Below the pieces are notes generated by a model. It saw only the letters and a list, made by a program, of their open reading frames with translations, was not told the DNA's origin and made no database searches. A stretch of 64,000 bases of DNA from Hansfordia pulvinata (taxonomy: Eukaryota > Ascomycota > Sordariomycetes > Xylariales), in NCBI GenBank assembly GCA_006538405.1, contig BJKQ01000019.1:310001-374000 (forward strand). The letters run 5' to 3'. Of this stretch, positions 23,838 to 34,762 are shown one piece after another. The stretch's first letter is position 1. Each line of letters starts with the position of its first letter. The position numbers were made by a program, and so were the translations under genes.

Positions 23838-25657
23838 CTGACGACGGCGTGCCCGCTTTCTGCAGGTCCGCGATGGCCGGATCATGGTGGACGACCAGAG
23901 CTACACCAAGTACACGCGTGGCAAACATCATCCCGGCATGCCCCCGAATATGCTCGTGCCTGTGCCGGGGGCCTATATGCTGGGGCCGCGTGGTGCAAGA
24001 GGGGCCCCGCCACCGGGCTTGCGCGCCGTTCCGTCTCCCGGGACAGCCCCTCGAGGCGAGCTGCCCACGCGGCCAGCACCGTCCCCAAGTCCGGAGTCGT
24101 CGACTGCCCCGGCCTTGTCCGAGGATGCTGACAGTGTCCACGGGGAGGACGACGAAGAAGGCGCCGAGCCGGACTTCCCGCCGTCGATCCAGAAATTCAA
24201 AGATGCCAACCGCGCCTACAAAAGATGGAGTCAGACTGCCCCCCCTCCCCTTTCGGTTCAAGCGACCAGCTAACATGTGGGACACGCAGGGCACTCTCAA
24301 GCCGGCACCCTCAACTTGGCGTTGTGCGGAACAAGTGTCACGGGCTTCTGCCTCAAGACCAGGCAGTGGGGTGAGTCCTTGTCCCCGAGTGCGTGCGTGA
24401 GCGTCGTGTCTAGGTAGACGGTTGATGGGGCTGACACTTACCCCTTTTGTATCCGCCCTGTAGCCACCTTCGACGTCGACGGCATCAGCGAGGTCCCGTG
24501 GAACGACTTCCCCTACCAGCGGCTCGTGCTGCCCCACGACTACAAGCGGGTGATCCGGGCGTTTGTCGAGGCGCAGCGCGACGGGCTCGACGGGTTCGAC
24601 GACATTATCGAGAACAAAGGTCCGGCAGATCCAGAGCAGTTCCCCCCTTTCGGCCCCCGTGGTGGTGATGACGAGAATGGCAAAAGTGGAAAAAGTCGCT
24701 CGCTGACACTTCTTCGTGGCCAGGCAAGGGCCTCGTGTTCCTCTTGAGCGGCGAGCCGGGCACCGGCAAGACGCTGACGTGCGAGTCTGGTACGTGTGGC
24801 TCTCCCCCTTAGCATGTTCGCGCCGCCGGAAACATCGCTGACGCTTCACGACACGCAGTCGCCGAGTCGCTGCGCATCCCGCTCTACTCCCTCAGCGCCG
24901 CCGACCTGGGCAGCACGGCGGAGGCGGTCGAGGGGGAGCTGCGCCGCGTCCTGGAGCTGGCCGGCCGTTGGCGCGCGGTCCTCCTCCTCGACGAGGCCGA
25001 CGTCTTCCTGGAGCGCCGCCGCCACGGCGGGACGAAGCCGGAATGGGAGGCGGGGAAGGGGCTATCGCGCGCAACAGGCTGGTCGCCGTCTTCCTGCGCC
25101 TGCTCGAGTGGTACCAGGGCGTCTTGTTCCTGACGACCAACCGCCCCGCGGCCAGCCTCGACCCGGCCTTTGAGTCGCGCGTCCACCTCGCCGTCGAGTT
25201 CCCCCGGCTCGACCCTGCGGCCAGGCTGCACATCTGGCGGACGTTTGCTGGTGGTGGTGGGGGTGGGACGTGTGGACAGCAAGAGGAGAAGAAGCAGGAG
25301 GAGAAGAAGGAGAATAGTATCACGGAGAAGCAGAGTGGCGGGAACAACAACAGCAGCAGCAGAAGGAGCATCATCACGGACGACGAGCTCCGACAGCTGG
25401 CGGCGTCGCGCGAGCTGAACGGCAGGCAGATCAAGAACGTCGTCAAGGCAGCGCGGCTGCTGGCCGCGAGTGACGGCGGCGCGCCTCTCGCCCTGGAGCA
25501 CGTCGAGGCCGTCATGCGCGTCAAGCGCGGGCTGCCCGCGTTCCGGCCGGAGGGCGAAGACGAGGGGGAGGCGAAGGAGGCGACGGGGCCGGAGCAGAGG
25601 GACGGGGCTGCGGCAGCGGACGTTCAAGCCGGCGAGGTCCCGCAGGATGAGGCTTGA
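22571..25657 (+). CDS. AAA+ ATPase with N-terminal DUF7025 region
   Basis: Six exons: 22571-23710, 23866-24229, 24290-24370, 24464-24619, 24724-24789 and 24859-25657; all GT-AG with consistent phases. The total closes at 868 aa only if one G is added in the last exon, in the G runs 25052-25055 or 25058-25061. N-terminus: Ser/Asp-rich, RRPNKKRWTKR, then acidic. The DUF7025-type region (HYALLLAFLEGQVARDF, ALLWAVFEPG) spans about 150-330, followed by a Pro-rich linker and LCGTSVTGFCLKTRQWG. AAA core: GEPGTGKT (Walker A, about 590-598), LLLDEADVFLERR (Walker B, about 644-656), FLTTNR (sensor/Arg-finger region) and a lid with ELNGRQIKNVVKAARLLA. A Gln/Glu/Lys/Asn/Ser insert interrupts the lid. This ATPase class is expanded in ascomycetes; its substrates are unknown. 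Confidence 0.87.
23744..23837. repeat. (GA)n microsatellite inside intron 1 of the AAA+ gene
   Basis: About 90 bp of GA dinucleotides lying wholly within the intron 23711-23865 (gtgagc...ctgcag). It accounts for most of that intron's length; the other introns of the gene are 60-104 bp. Confidence 0.95.
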
Positions 25658-26350
25658 GGCGTCACGAGGGGCATGGTGTTGAGGTTGGTCTTCTCCGGGT
25701 AGTTTCGGGAGGCAGATGTTGATCTGCCGTATTGCTGCTACTTGCCGAGCTTTGTGTGAATGAGAATCCTCGTGTTCCCTACCTAACCTAAGGCAGTGAT
25801 ACAACGCTGCGGGCCTGATTCCCCGACAGTCGTGATATTACCCTGTGGATCTCGAGCCCTCCTCTCTACAGGTCCAGCCGAGGACCCGACAAGCCCATTA
25901 TCTTACCTGTACCGGGTGTACCTAATGTATACGTACAAAGACTCAGCAAGTTGCGTGTGCCGTGAATCATACAAATGTGCTTGTCACTTGTGTATCTGGT
26001 TCTTGCCAGCTGACACTCGGCGAGGCAGATAAGTAGCACAGGGTCGCTCCTGCTGTGGGAGATTGGCCTCCGCGGCCACTGCATTGTTTGACGTAATGGA
26101 CGGCACCGACGGCTTTCAAGCGCGGAACCGTACACGGACGTAGGAGGTAGACGGGAGTTCCATTGTACGTGTCAATAGGTTGGATGGGTACGTAGACGAA
26201 TGGACACGTCTCCCGTGCCTGACTTCCACTTCACAATCGTGACCTGTCGGTTGGTGCGTGCCATGGCAGACAGACGTCCAAGAACACTCACGAATTAGCC
26301 CCTCCCACAGCCCAGAGGAACCCATGACCCACGCTCAGCACGTCGACGAC

Positions 26351-26389
26351 CATCCTCGTTCATGAGTGCCATCCTCGTTCAGGAGTGCC
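26351..26389. repeat. Direct repeat, two copies of about 19-20 bp
   Basis: CCATCCTCGTTCA(T/G)GAGTG occurs twice in tandem in noncoding sequence. Confidence 0.75.
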
Positions 26390-26419
26390 ATCTGCGATGC
26401 CCTACCCTCCTGCCGCCAG

Positions 26420-26814
26420 TCATACTATCCACCACACACCGGCCGTCTCCTTGCAGCTCGGTCTCGGAAACTGGATGACGAAGATATCGATGTCATTGGT
26501 GCTCGTCGCAAGGACCCATCTTAGGTGCTTCTCCAGCGACTTGAATAGATCATCGAGGACTACGTCCCAGTCGACAGCATCGACAGCACACCCCACATCT
26601 GATGCCTGGCACCAAGACTGGTGGGCGCCCTCTACGGTCTTGTCGGTCTGTTCGACGGGTTTAACCTGCTCGAGCTCGTTCTCTTCGGCCTCCATCTCCC
26701 AATCCACGCAAATCAAGCCTGCTCCACAAGCTGGTCTCGGTACAAAACCTTGCAATCCGGGGCATGGACATTCGCCAGTTCCGCTCTGCACGATCTCTGC
26801 GAGTGCTCACCCAG
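26420..26814 (-). pseudogene. Unrecognised coding-like fragment, possible 3' exon or gene relic
   Basis: An open minus-strand stretch of about 130 codons with protein-like composition: ICVDWEMEAEENELEQVKP, DWDVVLDDLFKSLEKHLRW and NDIDIFVIQFPRP, ending at a stop at 26420. It has no plausible ATG start; upstream is a TGA, and directly at its edge a possible acceptor (ctcgcag). A second coding-like piece (DDVSFDFSGLSSLGQTTEY) lies about 120 bases further upstream in a different frame. It could be the last exon of a gene whose 5' exons I cannot define, a decayed gene, or chance. I recognise no family. Confidence 0.3.
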
Positions 26815-28943
26815 TCTTGAACCGGCCATCCCCGCCCACCTCCACGCGCTTCCCGCGCCTCCTATTCGTTCAAGCTGCCTGTGCCACGCCAAGCAACCCG
26901 TCGCTCCGGCACCCGGCGGTACTCCGTGGTTTGCCCTAAACTCGATAAGCCCGAGAAATCGAACGAGACATCGTCAAAACGAGGCTGTAACTGGCCAGGC
27001 GCTAATGGCTAGGCCCTCACCGAGCCTCAATCGTTTGTGGTTGGTTGCCTTTCGGTCAGGCCTCAATCCAGACAATGCGGGTTATCAGGTCCTCGGGAAT
27101 AAGAGCATTCGCTGGTGAACGCTACACCTGCCCGACCTGCACTCGCCACGATGGCCTAGGGGATGTGTCCGCTCTTGACGGCCAGGGGTTGCAAACCACG
27201 TCGTCTTCCTGCTTAGTTAGCCCGCCAAGCAGGGGTAGCACACCCATTCCTCAACCACGACTACCACAGTCCGAGCCCGACACGTCATGTCATGTCGTGT
27301 CTTCATGTCACTGAGGCCATTATCATCATCAGGCACGAGCACCCGCACGCGTACACCCGACCCCACACATCTAGATCTGGGGCAACTGTCCGCCGTCGAG
27401 TCAAGGAGGCCACTGCCTCGGAAATAGATGCCTTCAGCACATGGCCTCGCCCGGGATGTGAGCCGTGACGCTAACTGAGGCCGATTAGGGCCGGAACCTG
27501 ACCTGGACATGGTCTTGATATGCACGCCTCATTGGCTGCCAGGATCGATGCAGGGGCACTTGCGCCCTGCTTGTGTGGGAGGAGGAGGCACACCGAAAGC
27601 GGTACCAGGGCTGGACGGGACTCGTCAGGGGTACGGCAAGGCAGGGTCACTCAGCAATTTGGCAATACGGATAATAAGCCCCTTGTCACGAGACGAGGTG
27701 TTGGCCTCACTGGCGTGGGTCACCGCGACAAGCTCGGCGACCCATGCACGATTCCGGGCGTCGTCTCGAGGACAGAAGAGGCTCTGCGGACCCGCAGTTC
27801 ATCAGCCATAGACGGTCCTCTTCGCGATGTATATACGAGCAGACCCCCGTCATGCTCAACAATGGGCTTTTTCCTCCTGGCCAGAAACCTGCTCGTCAAA
27901 GCCATTCGGAACGCCCGCTCCCCTCCTCAAACACCCTCTTATTCCCGTCGCCAATCAATTACATCCCAGTTCAGAGCACCCGGCGCCTGATTGGCCCGGA
28001 GCACGCCGACCCGGCACCTCGAAAAGTGGCCACCAGGTCACAGCGTGGCTGTGTCGTTGTTGCTACCTGCTACTAGTGGCCGAGGAGGCCTGCTTGCATC
28101 GGCCAAGGCCGAGACGCGACTGGGCGCACAGGTAGTATGGGGAGGGAGAGGAAGAATTTTCCAAACACAATCATTATGACTGCCGCGGCGGAAAGCCAGA
28201 GGCTGGAAAGCCCGACAGACCCTTCTCGCTTCAGATCGGTATAAGCTGCGCATCAGGCAGCTTTGCTGACGCCCAGTCATGCTTATTATACCTCGCTGAT
28301 CAGTCCGGAGGTTCCGAGACGTCTTCTACAAATGGTGCGGGTGGCTTGGGCATCGTCTTTCTTCACCTTCGTTTTCCCCTCCTCTTCTCGAATATCCTCA
28401 ACGACTAAAACCACTACCGGTAGTCCAGCCCAGGGGCCTATGGTTTTCTATCAACTCTGGATATCACATCGACCAAGACTCCTCTGTTCATGATTGAGTT
28501 ATATGGCTCTTTATTCATTCTGATATCGAGCAAGAATCCCATGTCAGGTTGCTATCTGACAGCCATCTTCTCCTACACAAATCCCACACGGGGCTTAGTC
28601 GATCGCCAATATCCCCCTCGAAAATGGAATACAAACCCAGTTCGAGTATAAAAGAGTCCAAGCGAGCGGCGGGCCAGAGACCCAGTCTGAAGCCGTGCAG
28701 CAGGCCCAAAAAAGCATGAGTACGCCAGGAACCCAAGATCAACAAAACGAGGAAAAGCATATATAACGTCATGAGCGCTCGTTCAGATCGTTGCAGCGTA
28801 TGCCCCCCATCATTATCCGAGGGTAGCCGTCAGATGAGAGCGCGACTACTCGCCGGGAGAGCCCAAGTGCGCCTCAGTGCAGCTCCATACACACCTATCT
28901 GGCCTGGCCGCCAGACTTGCTCTCCACAGGCTCGACCGTCAGT

Positions 28944-29941
28944 TCAACCCTCGTGGTATCCCCGCGGGGCCCTCCCCTTCCTCTGTCGCCTCTCATCGGA
29001 CCGGGACGAGGCGACGATGACCTGCCCGCTGGCACCGGCGCCGTGAAGGCGCTCTCGCCGGCGGGCCTCGGCCCGGGCGCCTCGGCGCAGGGAGTCGGCC
29101 CCGGGTATCTGGTGGACGGGCATGAAGGTGCCGTCCGGGAGGGGGATCTCGTCCGGAATGTTCCGGATCACCGCGAGCTCGTCCGCCGAGATGAGGCCGG
29201 TGTGGAAAAGGTGGTCGGCGAGGAAGTAATCGATACGGATGACGTGGTCGCCGAGGAGGAGGTGGTCGTCATAAATGTGGCGCATACGCTCGTCGTACTG
29301 CCGCTCGCAGTCGCCGCGGAACAGGCTACGCCTGGCGTCGAAAATGTGCCCGCAGAACCAACAGTGCGCTTTCGGGGGAGACGGCCGTTGTAGTGTTGCT
29401 TTTGGTGCGCCAGCCACTCTTCGAACTGGCCCGCCACGAACCGCTCCCCGCACAACTCGTACGGCCCCAGCTCGCAGGGGAAGCTTCCGATGGCGGCGAT
29501 TCCATTTTCGCCCTCGCCGTCGCTCTCGGGAACCGCCGCGAAGCTGAGGGGCATGGACGACGCGATGCTGGGGTTCATCGACGCGAAACCGGGGGGCACT
29601 GATGACGTCGCGACGGTGTAGGAATCCGACTGGATGAGGTCAGGCGACGGATCGAATATCTCTGTCGCGGTCCCGGCCGATGTTGAGGAGGCTGCGTGGC
29701 TCGTGTCGAAGTGGGAATGCAGCTGGCTCGAATCGTCGTGGGAGTACAGGTCCGACTGGTGGTAGTCATATACCGGGTTCTCGGGGAGATCGGCTCCCTC
29801 GAAGTCGCCGCCTGTGAGGTAATAGTACTGGCCATGCTGGTCCGGATCCTCGTATGAGGTGTAGCCAGACTGGCTTTGGTATGCGTGCCTCAGGTTCTGG
29901 TGGTCCTCGAGGAAGCCGTGGATATCTTCCACGCTCGACAT
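28944..29941 (-). CDS. Fungal zinc-finger-like protein with a CWFC...RMRHI motif
   Basis: Starts at ATG 29941 (MSSVEDIHGFLEDHQN). The first 150 residues are Ser/Tyr/Gln/Asp-rich and disordered, like a transactivation region. A Cys/His region follows: CELGPYELC (about 155-163), FEEWLAHQKQHY, then CWFCGHIFDA, ERQYDERMRHIYDDH and NIPDEIPLPDGTF, ending with a basic tail. Paired CxxC and HxxxxH elements of this type recur in fungal proteins of unknown function; DNA binding is possible, not shown. The frame slips between GRLP and KAHCWFC: one more C on the coding strand (G run 29374-29378 on +) joins them, giving 332 aa. Read literally, the first frame would run into unrelated Ser/Thr-rich sequence and lose the second finger. 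Confidence 0.72.
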
Positions 29942-30923
29942 GCTCACGGCTTTATGGGGTGGCAGGTGGGAAGATGATGGAGCTCAACGCGGCGCGAGCA
30001 AGACGGCAACAGTTCTGGGACGAGGAAATGACTGCCAGGGGACAAGAGAAGAGAGCGGCAGGCCGGCAGAGAGGGAACAGTAGTCAATACTGAACGGGCA
30101 AAGGTCGACAGGACTGCTTGCCGGAGCTGCGAGTCGAAAGGCGGACGAAGCAGAGAAAGTCCAGTGGAGGCAGAGGAAACCTGGTGAGTAACAACCGCAG
30201 GTGCAAATGCAGGTGCTCAGTGTCCGGGCCGCCGACGTGTCAGACTTGTAACTAACAGCGGCAGTTGCAGGTGACGTATATGGAGCTTTGGGGGTCTAGA
30301 CGGCGTTCACGGACCCCAGAACGCTGGAGTCGTGTTGCTTCTTGTTCAAAGGTCGAAAGGAGAGGGGAAAGAAGGAAAGTCGATAAAAGAAACACGCTTC
30401 ATCAGACTTGGGATCCGCGGCTCTCTATATGGCAAGCAGCTCAGTTGCACATTCGGACCGGACGACCTATTCGACCTCGGGAAATACACCACCACCACCG
30501 TCAAGGGAGACCGGAATCGCCCCGCTCCGTCCCGTACCGTCCCGTCCCGTCCCCTCGCAGCTGAAACTCTGCGCTCTGCGGAGATGGGTACGCCAGCCAG
30601 CCAGGCGACCACTCAGCTGCGCATCTCGGGGGAAGGGGAAAAGAGCGGTGGTGGGGTGGGTGGTCGCCGACATGGCTGACTGGCTTGTGTGCGTCGACAA
30701 CTTGACCGGCCAACCAAGCGGCTGCTGATGATTTGGCTGGCTGCAACACCGACATGGTTTCTCCCCAAGCTGCGTGTCTGCAGAATGCGAAGATTCTGGT
30801 GGCCGGTGTACCCCTCGTGCGAGTACACAGTATCTCGTTGGAGCCCAACATCCATTCATCCTCTCGCTCGTGGATGTGTGGGCTGGCTCATGGTTGCTTC
30901 GACCGAACCCACGGCTTTGGAAA

Positions 30924-30938
30924 GGGGGGGGGGGGGGG
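30924..30938. repeat. Poly-G run (about 15)
   Basis: Homopolymer flanked by C runs 15-20 bases downstream; noncoding. Confidence 0.8.
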
Positions 30939-32508
30939 TCGGAAATAACCCCCCCTTACCTACATGCAGCCGGCAGCAGCAACACGTTGTCGGGCTAATG
31001 GGCGTGGCCGTGGCGCGTGGGATCGACACCCCGTCTCTTCCTCCCAATGCGTCCCTCTCCCCCGAATTGTCGACCGATGTGAGCATCCACGGGACCGTGT
31101 TCCCGAGTGGTCGAAAACCGCAATCTCGCCCCGTCCGGAAAATGGCCATCTTGTTCTTATTGGGTGTGGGACGGGGCCATCTCACCCGCGGCCTGATCAG
31201 CGTGTAAAGGCGTCCGGTACACCCGAGCAAGCGAGTCAAGAGGTCTCAATAGCCGCTGTCCGTTATGATTCTGGACGAAAGGAACCTTTGGGTTTTCAGA
31301 CGATTCACAACCAGGGCCGACTGCTGATTTCCCGTCCACCAACAGAGAACACGCTGACAGCGTCGGGTCGATGCGGCTGGCGGCGCCTGGCATCCATGCC
31401 GGCGGCTAACACGCGGGGGGTTCTTCTTACGTCCGAGTCTGGCGCCCCGTCCCGCTGCAGAGCAGGGGGTTGAGCCCTGGGCGGGTTACGCGATCTTGCA
31501 GCTCTCGAGCTCGCTCTCGAATGGACGAATCCCCGGGGGGGGCAACGGGCCCAATTGATTTGAGTCGAGTCAGAGCCACGTATACCCTGGCCGGGTTGGG
31601 CCTGACGAGCAAATCGGCTTGATGAGCGAAGCAATCTGCAACTTTGATTGGGGAGGCCCTTTTAGGGCCGAGATGCATTTTCACAGGTAAGCTACCAGGT
31701 ATTCTCGGCGCATGGTCACCCGCACCAACATTGCATTCGGCGGTGGCTAATCAGTCGCAGGCGGCGCGGGGAGAGAGATACGACGTTCGTCAGGGTCAGA
31801 GCTGCCATTTGGGGGGGTGCGCTGTGGGATTCTCGCCAGTGCCGACTGTCATGGTCCACCACAGCGCTTCTATACGTTGACACGTCTTTGAGACGCCCGC
31901 TACGGCCACATTATCGAGCATATCAACCCTTGAGCCACTGAGCACGCGTGTCCAGAGCCGTCAAAACTTCCAGAGGCATATCCGAGTACGACACACCCAC
32001 TGCTAAGGGACTCACCAGCCCAAGGCCGTGCGGATGGATGGTCGTGTACGTGTGTATGCGCGCGCGTGCATCGAACAAACCGGCGAGAGAAGGCGGCATC
32101 GCGGGGCTGCTGCTGCTGCAACGCCAATGCACAGCACAGCTGAGGACCCACGACATGGGACGACACCTCAACAGCACAGGCTCGCCAGGCCAAGTGGTCG
32201 GGCACCAATTGGAGAGCCCGGCCCGGCCCCTTGGAGGCGTTTCGCTTGAGTGCGCGATGGGCCACTGACTGGGGAAAAGGGCAAGTGGGCATTTGGAAGA
32301 AGAGGGGGGGGGGGGTTCTGCAGAGCCGCAGTTTTCGGGGTCCCGAGACTCCCAGGTCCAGTTCGGGACCCCGTCCAGGTTCAGGCTCGCTCGGGTACGA
32401 CGGCCGGCTTCGGACGCGGGCGGCTTTGCGGCTTTGCTCTGCGGCTTGGGTTGCAAGCCCCAGCGCGATGCAGATGGGGAAGCCCCGGGTGTGGCTGGTG
32501 TGGAGAGT

Positions 32509-32532
32509 TCTGCTGCTGCTGCTGCTGCTGCA
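32509..32532. repeat. (CTG)n microsatellite
   Basis: About eight CTG units in noncoding sequence. Confidence 0.85.
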
Positions 32533-32741
32533 GAGGCGAGCAGAGCAGAGATGAGCAGAGAACCTGCCCCTTTCAAAGCGAGGCGCGAGAGGACTGAACG
32601 TGGACGAACGCCCTATCATTCAGGTATAGATGCTCTTCGTTTGTGTGGCCGGTCGCTCTGCCGGAAAATTGACATTCTATTCTGGCTGGATCTTGGCCAC
32701 CACGCGCGCGCGCGCGCTGATGGCCGTCTGCCAAACAGCCT

Positions 32742-32813
32742 TGTGTCTACTATGGTAGTCCCTTTGTCTACTATGCTAGCCTTTTGCCTACTATTGTAGC
32801 CTTTTGTCTAGGG
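32742..32813. repeat. 20-bp tandem repeat with internal dyad (CTACTATNGTAG)
   Basis: Three full copies and one partial copy of a unit like TTTGTCTACTATGGTAGCC. Each full copy carries an inverted repeat (CTACTATGGTAG, CTACTATGCTAG, CTACTATTGTAG) able to form a small hairpin. The array ends about 30 bases past the stop codon of the minus-strand coiled-coil gene, so it lies in that gene's 3' UTR or termination zone. Confidence 0.75.
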
Positions 32814-32841
32814 AGGTATACACAGACCTGCCGACTCCCGC

Positions 32842-34239
32842 TCAAACCCGCGAGCAGAGCACTTTGGCCTTGCAGATGACGTTGCGGAAGTGCACGTTGC
32901 CCCCGGACTCGTCGCCGAACTTGGTTATGCCCGGAACGCGACGCAGCACACCTCGCGGGTCCCGGCCTTGCCCCGACCGCCCGCGCCCTCGCCCGCCGCC
33001 TCCTCTTCCGCTACTCCGTCCTCGTCCTCGTCCTCGTCCCCGTCGCCACCGACGTCCTCCATGGACGCGGGGTCGAAGGCCACGGGCGAGGCCGCAGGCC
33101 CGCCGACGCGCATCGCGGCTTTCTGCACGGCCAGGAGGCGGGCCAGGTCGATGGCCGAGGCGACCAGCGCCTCCAGCGGGGCCTGCTGGCGGGCCGGGCC
33201 TTGCTGATCGGATCCCGCCGTCGGTGCTGTCGTCGTTGTCATCGTCGTCGTTGCCGCGTCGAGGACTCTGTTCACCTGCCCCGCGACGGAAGCCACCAAT
33301 TCCGCCGTCCCGTCGGCCAGCTTGGCGGGGGCCTCGCGGCGCACGAGCGTCAGGGTCGCCGCGCGCCACTGGTTCGCCGTCTCTTTCGAGCCTGGGCGGG
33401 GGTTCGAAATCAGCTTTTGTTTCCGTCCTCTGGGCTTCGCTGGAGGCTCATCGCTCTTGGGTGCCGGAGTCTTCGGCTCGTGCAGGTTGCTCGCCTTTCC
33501 TGCTGGCGTCTCGCGGGCGGGGAGGGTTTTTTCTTTTTTGCCTCCGCGCGCTTCGCTCTTGAGAAGGGGAAAGGGGAAAGAAAGTAAACTCACCTAGCCC
33601 CTCAAAGTACCGCTCCATCTCGCGCATCTGCTCGGCCTCGTGCGCCGGGAGGCCCGGGAAGTAGCTGGCGAATATGCTCTCGACCAGGATCGCCGAGATG
33701 AGAGCCTGCAGCACGTGGATCTTCGCTCCCGTCTTCGGCTTCGTCGCCGCCGCGTCGCCGTAGTAAGCGGGCAGCAGGCTGGCGAGCTCTTGTGCCCCGG
33801 GGGAAGAGGGGTCGGGTGTGGCTGGAAAGACGACGGGATTAGTTTGATAGCTGTCAAGAAAAAAAAAGGGGGGGCCAATGCCTTTCTGGTGAGGAAAACC
33901 CCCGTTCCCCCCCTGACATAAACGAAAAGACCAGACACACTCGACGTACCCAGCTTGGCCCTTCGGAAGTTGACAATGACCCAGTTCTGCAGGCCATTGC
34001 CGAGCCGGGCCATGGCGTCCCGGAAGTGGTCGTCGGCGGTCTGCGCGTCGGCCCGCGTGTGCGCGCTGACCCACTGGCGCATCCCGGCCAGGTGGCCGGC
34101 CAGCTCCGCCGCCTCAGCCTCCCGCGCCGCCAACTCCGCCCGGAGCCCCCGGGCCTCCGCCCGCTGCGCCTCGGCCTCGCCGCGCAGCGCCTCGAGCTCC
34201 GCCGACGCCGCCGCGTGCTTCTGCCGCCAGTCACCGCTG

Positions 34240-34270
<31 letters not shown>

Positions 34271-34762
34271 TGGCGCCGCCGCTACCACCCTCGGACCTGC
34301 CCCCCCTCTTGTGCCTTGCCCTGTCGCCGGAGCGGCGGTGCTGGTGCTGGTGCTGGTGCCGGTGCGGCTGCGCGGCCATGGCCATGCGCTCCAGCTCGTC
34401 GGCGAACTCGGCCTCGGCCGTGGCCAGCTCGCGGCGCAGGCCGGCTATGGTCTCGTCCCTGTCGCGGAGAAGGGCGGCGGCGGCCGATTCGCCGGCGACG
34501 GCAGCAGCAGCAGCAGCAGCGCTGTCCTTGGCATCCTCGGCATCTTGCGCTGCTGCTGGCGGCGGCGGGGCTGGTGCTGGAACTGGGGCCGGAGCTGGGG
34601 AGGACGTGGACGCCGGCCCGCTGCCGCTGAGCTGGGCGCGAGGGGGCAGGGAGATGATGCTGCTGGCGGTGGATGTGGACGTGGACGTGGACGCCGGGGC
34701 GGGGCGGGGGCGGGGGCTGAGGCGCGGGTCGTGCCGGGGCGCCGCCTGTCGGGGCCCGTCAT
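32842..34762 (-). CDS. Large coiled-coil protein of unknown function with conserved fungal C-terminus
   Basis: Exons 34762-33950, 33821-33594 and 33391-32842 on the minus strand; introns gtacgt...ttccag and gtgagt...gcccag (branch CTGAT), both phase 1. About 530 aa if two slips are allowed. N-terminus: Pro/Ala/Ser low complexity. Then long Ala/Glu/Arg coiled coils, split by a His/Gln and Ser/Asn stretch, a conserved block NWVIVNFRRAKLG, a helical domain (AKIHVLQALISAILVESIFASYFPG) and a C-terminal block ending GDESGGNVHFRNVICKAKVLC. Near 32930-32934 one C is needed to join EVCCVAF to GITKFGDES. Near 34700-34720 another is needed to join the MTGPDRRRPG start to the main frame; without it no ATG precedes the coiled coil. 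Similar C-termini occur in many fungal proteins; function unknown. Confidence 0.65.

Larger units (their letters stand above)
25658..28943. other. Convergent spacer with possible gene relic
   Basis: 3.3 kb between the converging AAA+ and zinc-finger genes. It holds a 19-bp direct repeat at 26351-26389 and one minus-strand stretch with coding character (listed separately, 26420-26814). The rest shows short overlapping frames only. Confidence 0.5.
29942..32841. other. Spacer upstream of the zinc-finger gene and downstream of the coiled-coil gene
   Basis: 2.9 kb. The first several hundred bases are the zinc-finger gene's promoter and leader. Contains poly-G runs (30924-30938, 32304-32315), a CTG array (about 32509-32532), a (CG)7 tract at 32703-32716 and a 20-bp palindromic tandem repeat at 32742-32813. 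No gene supported. Confidence 0.5.
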
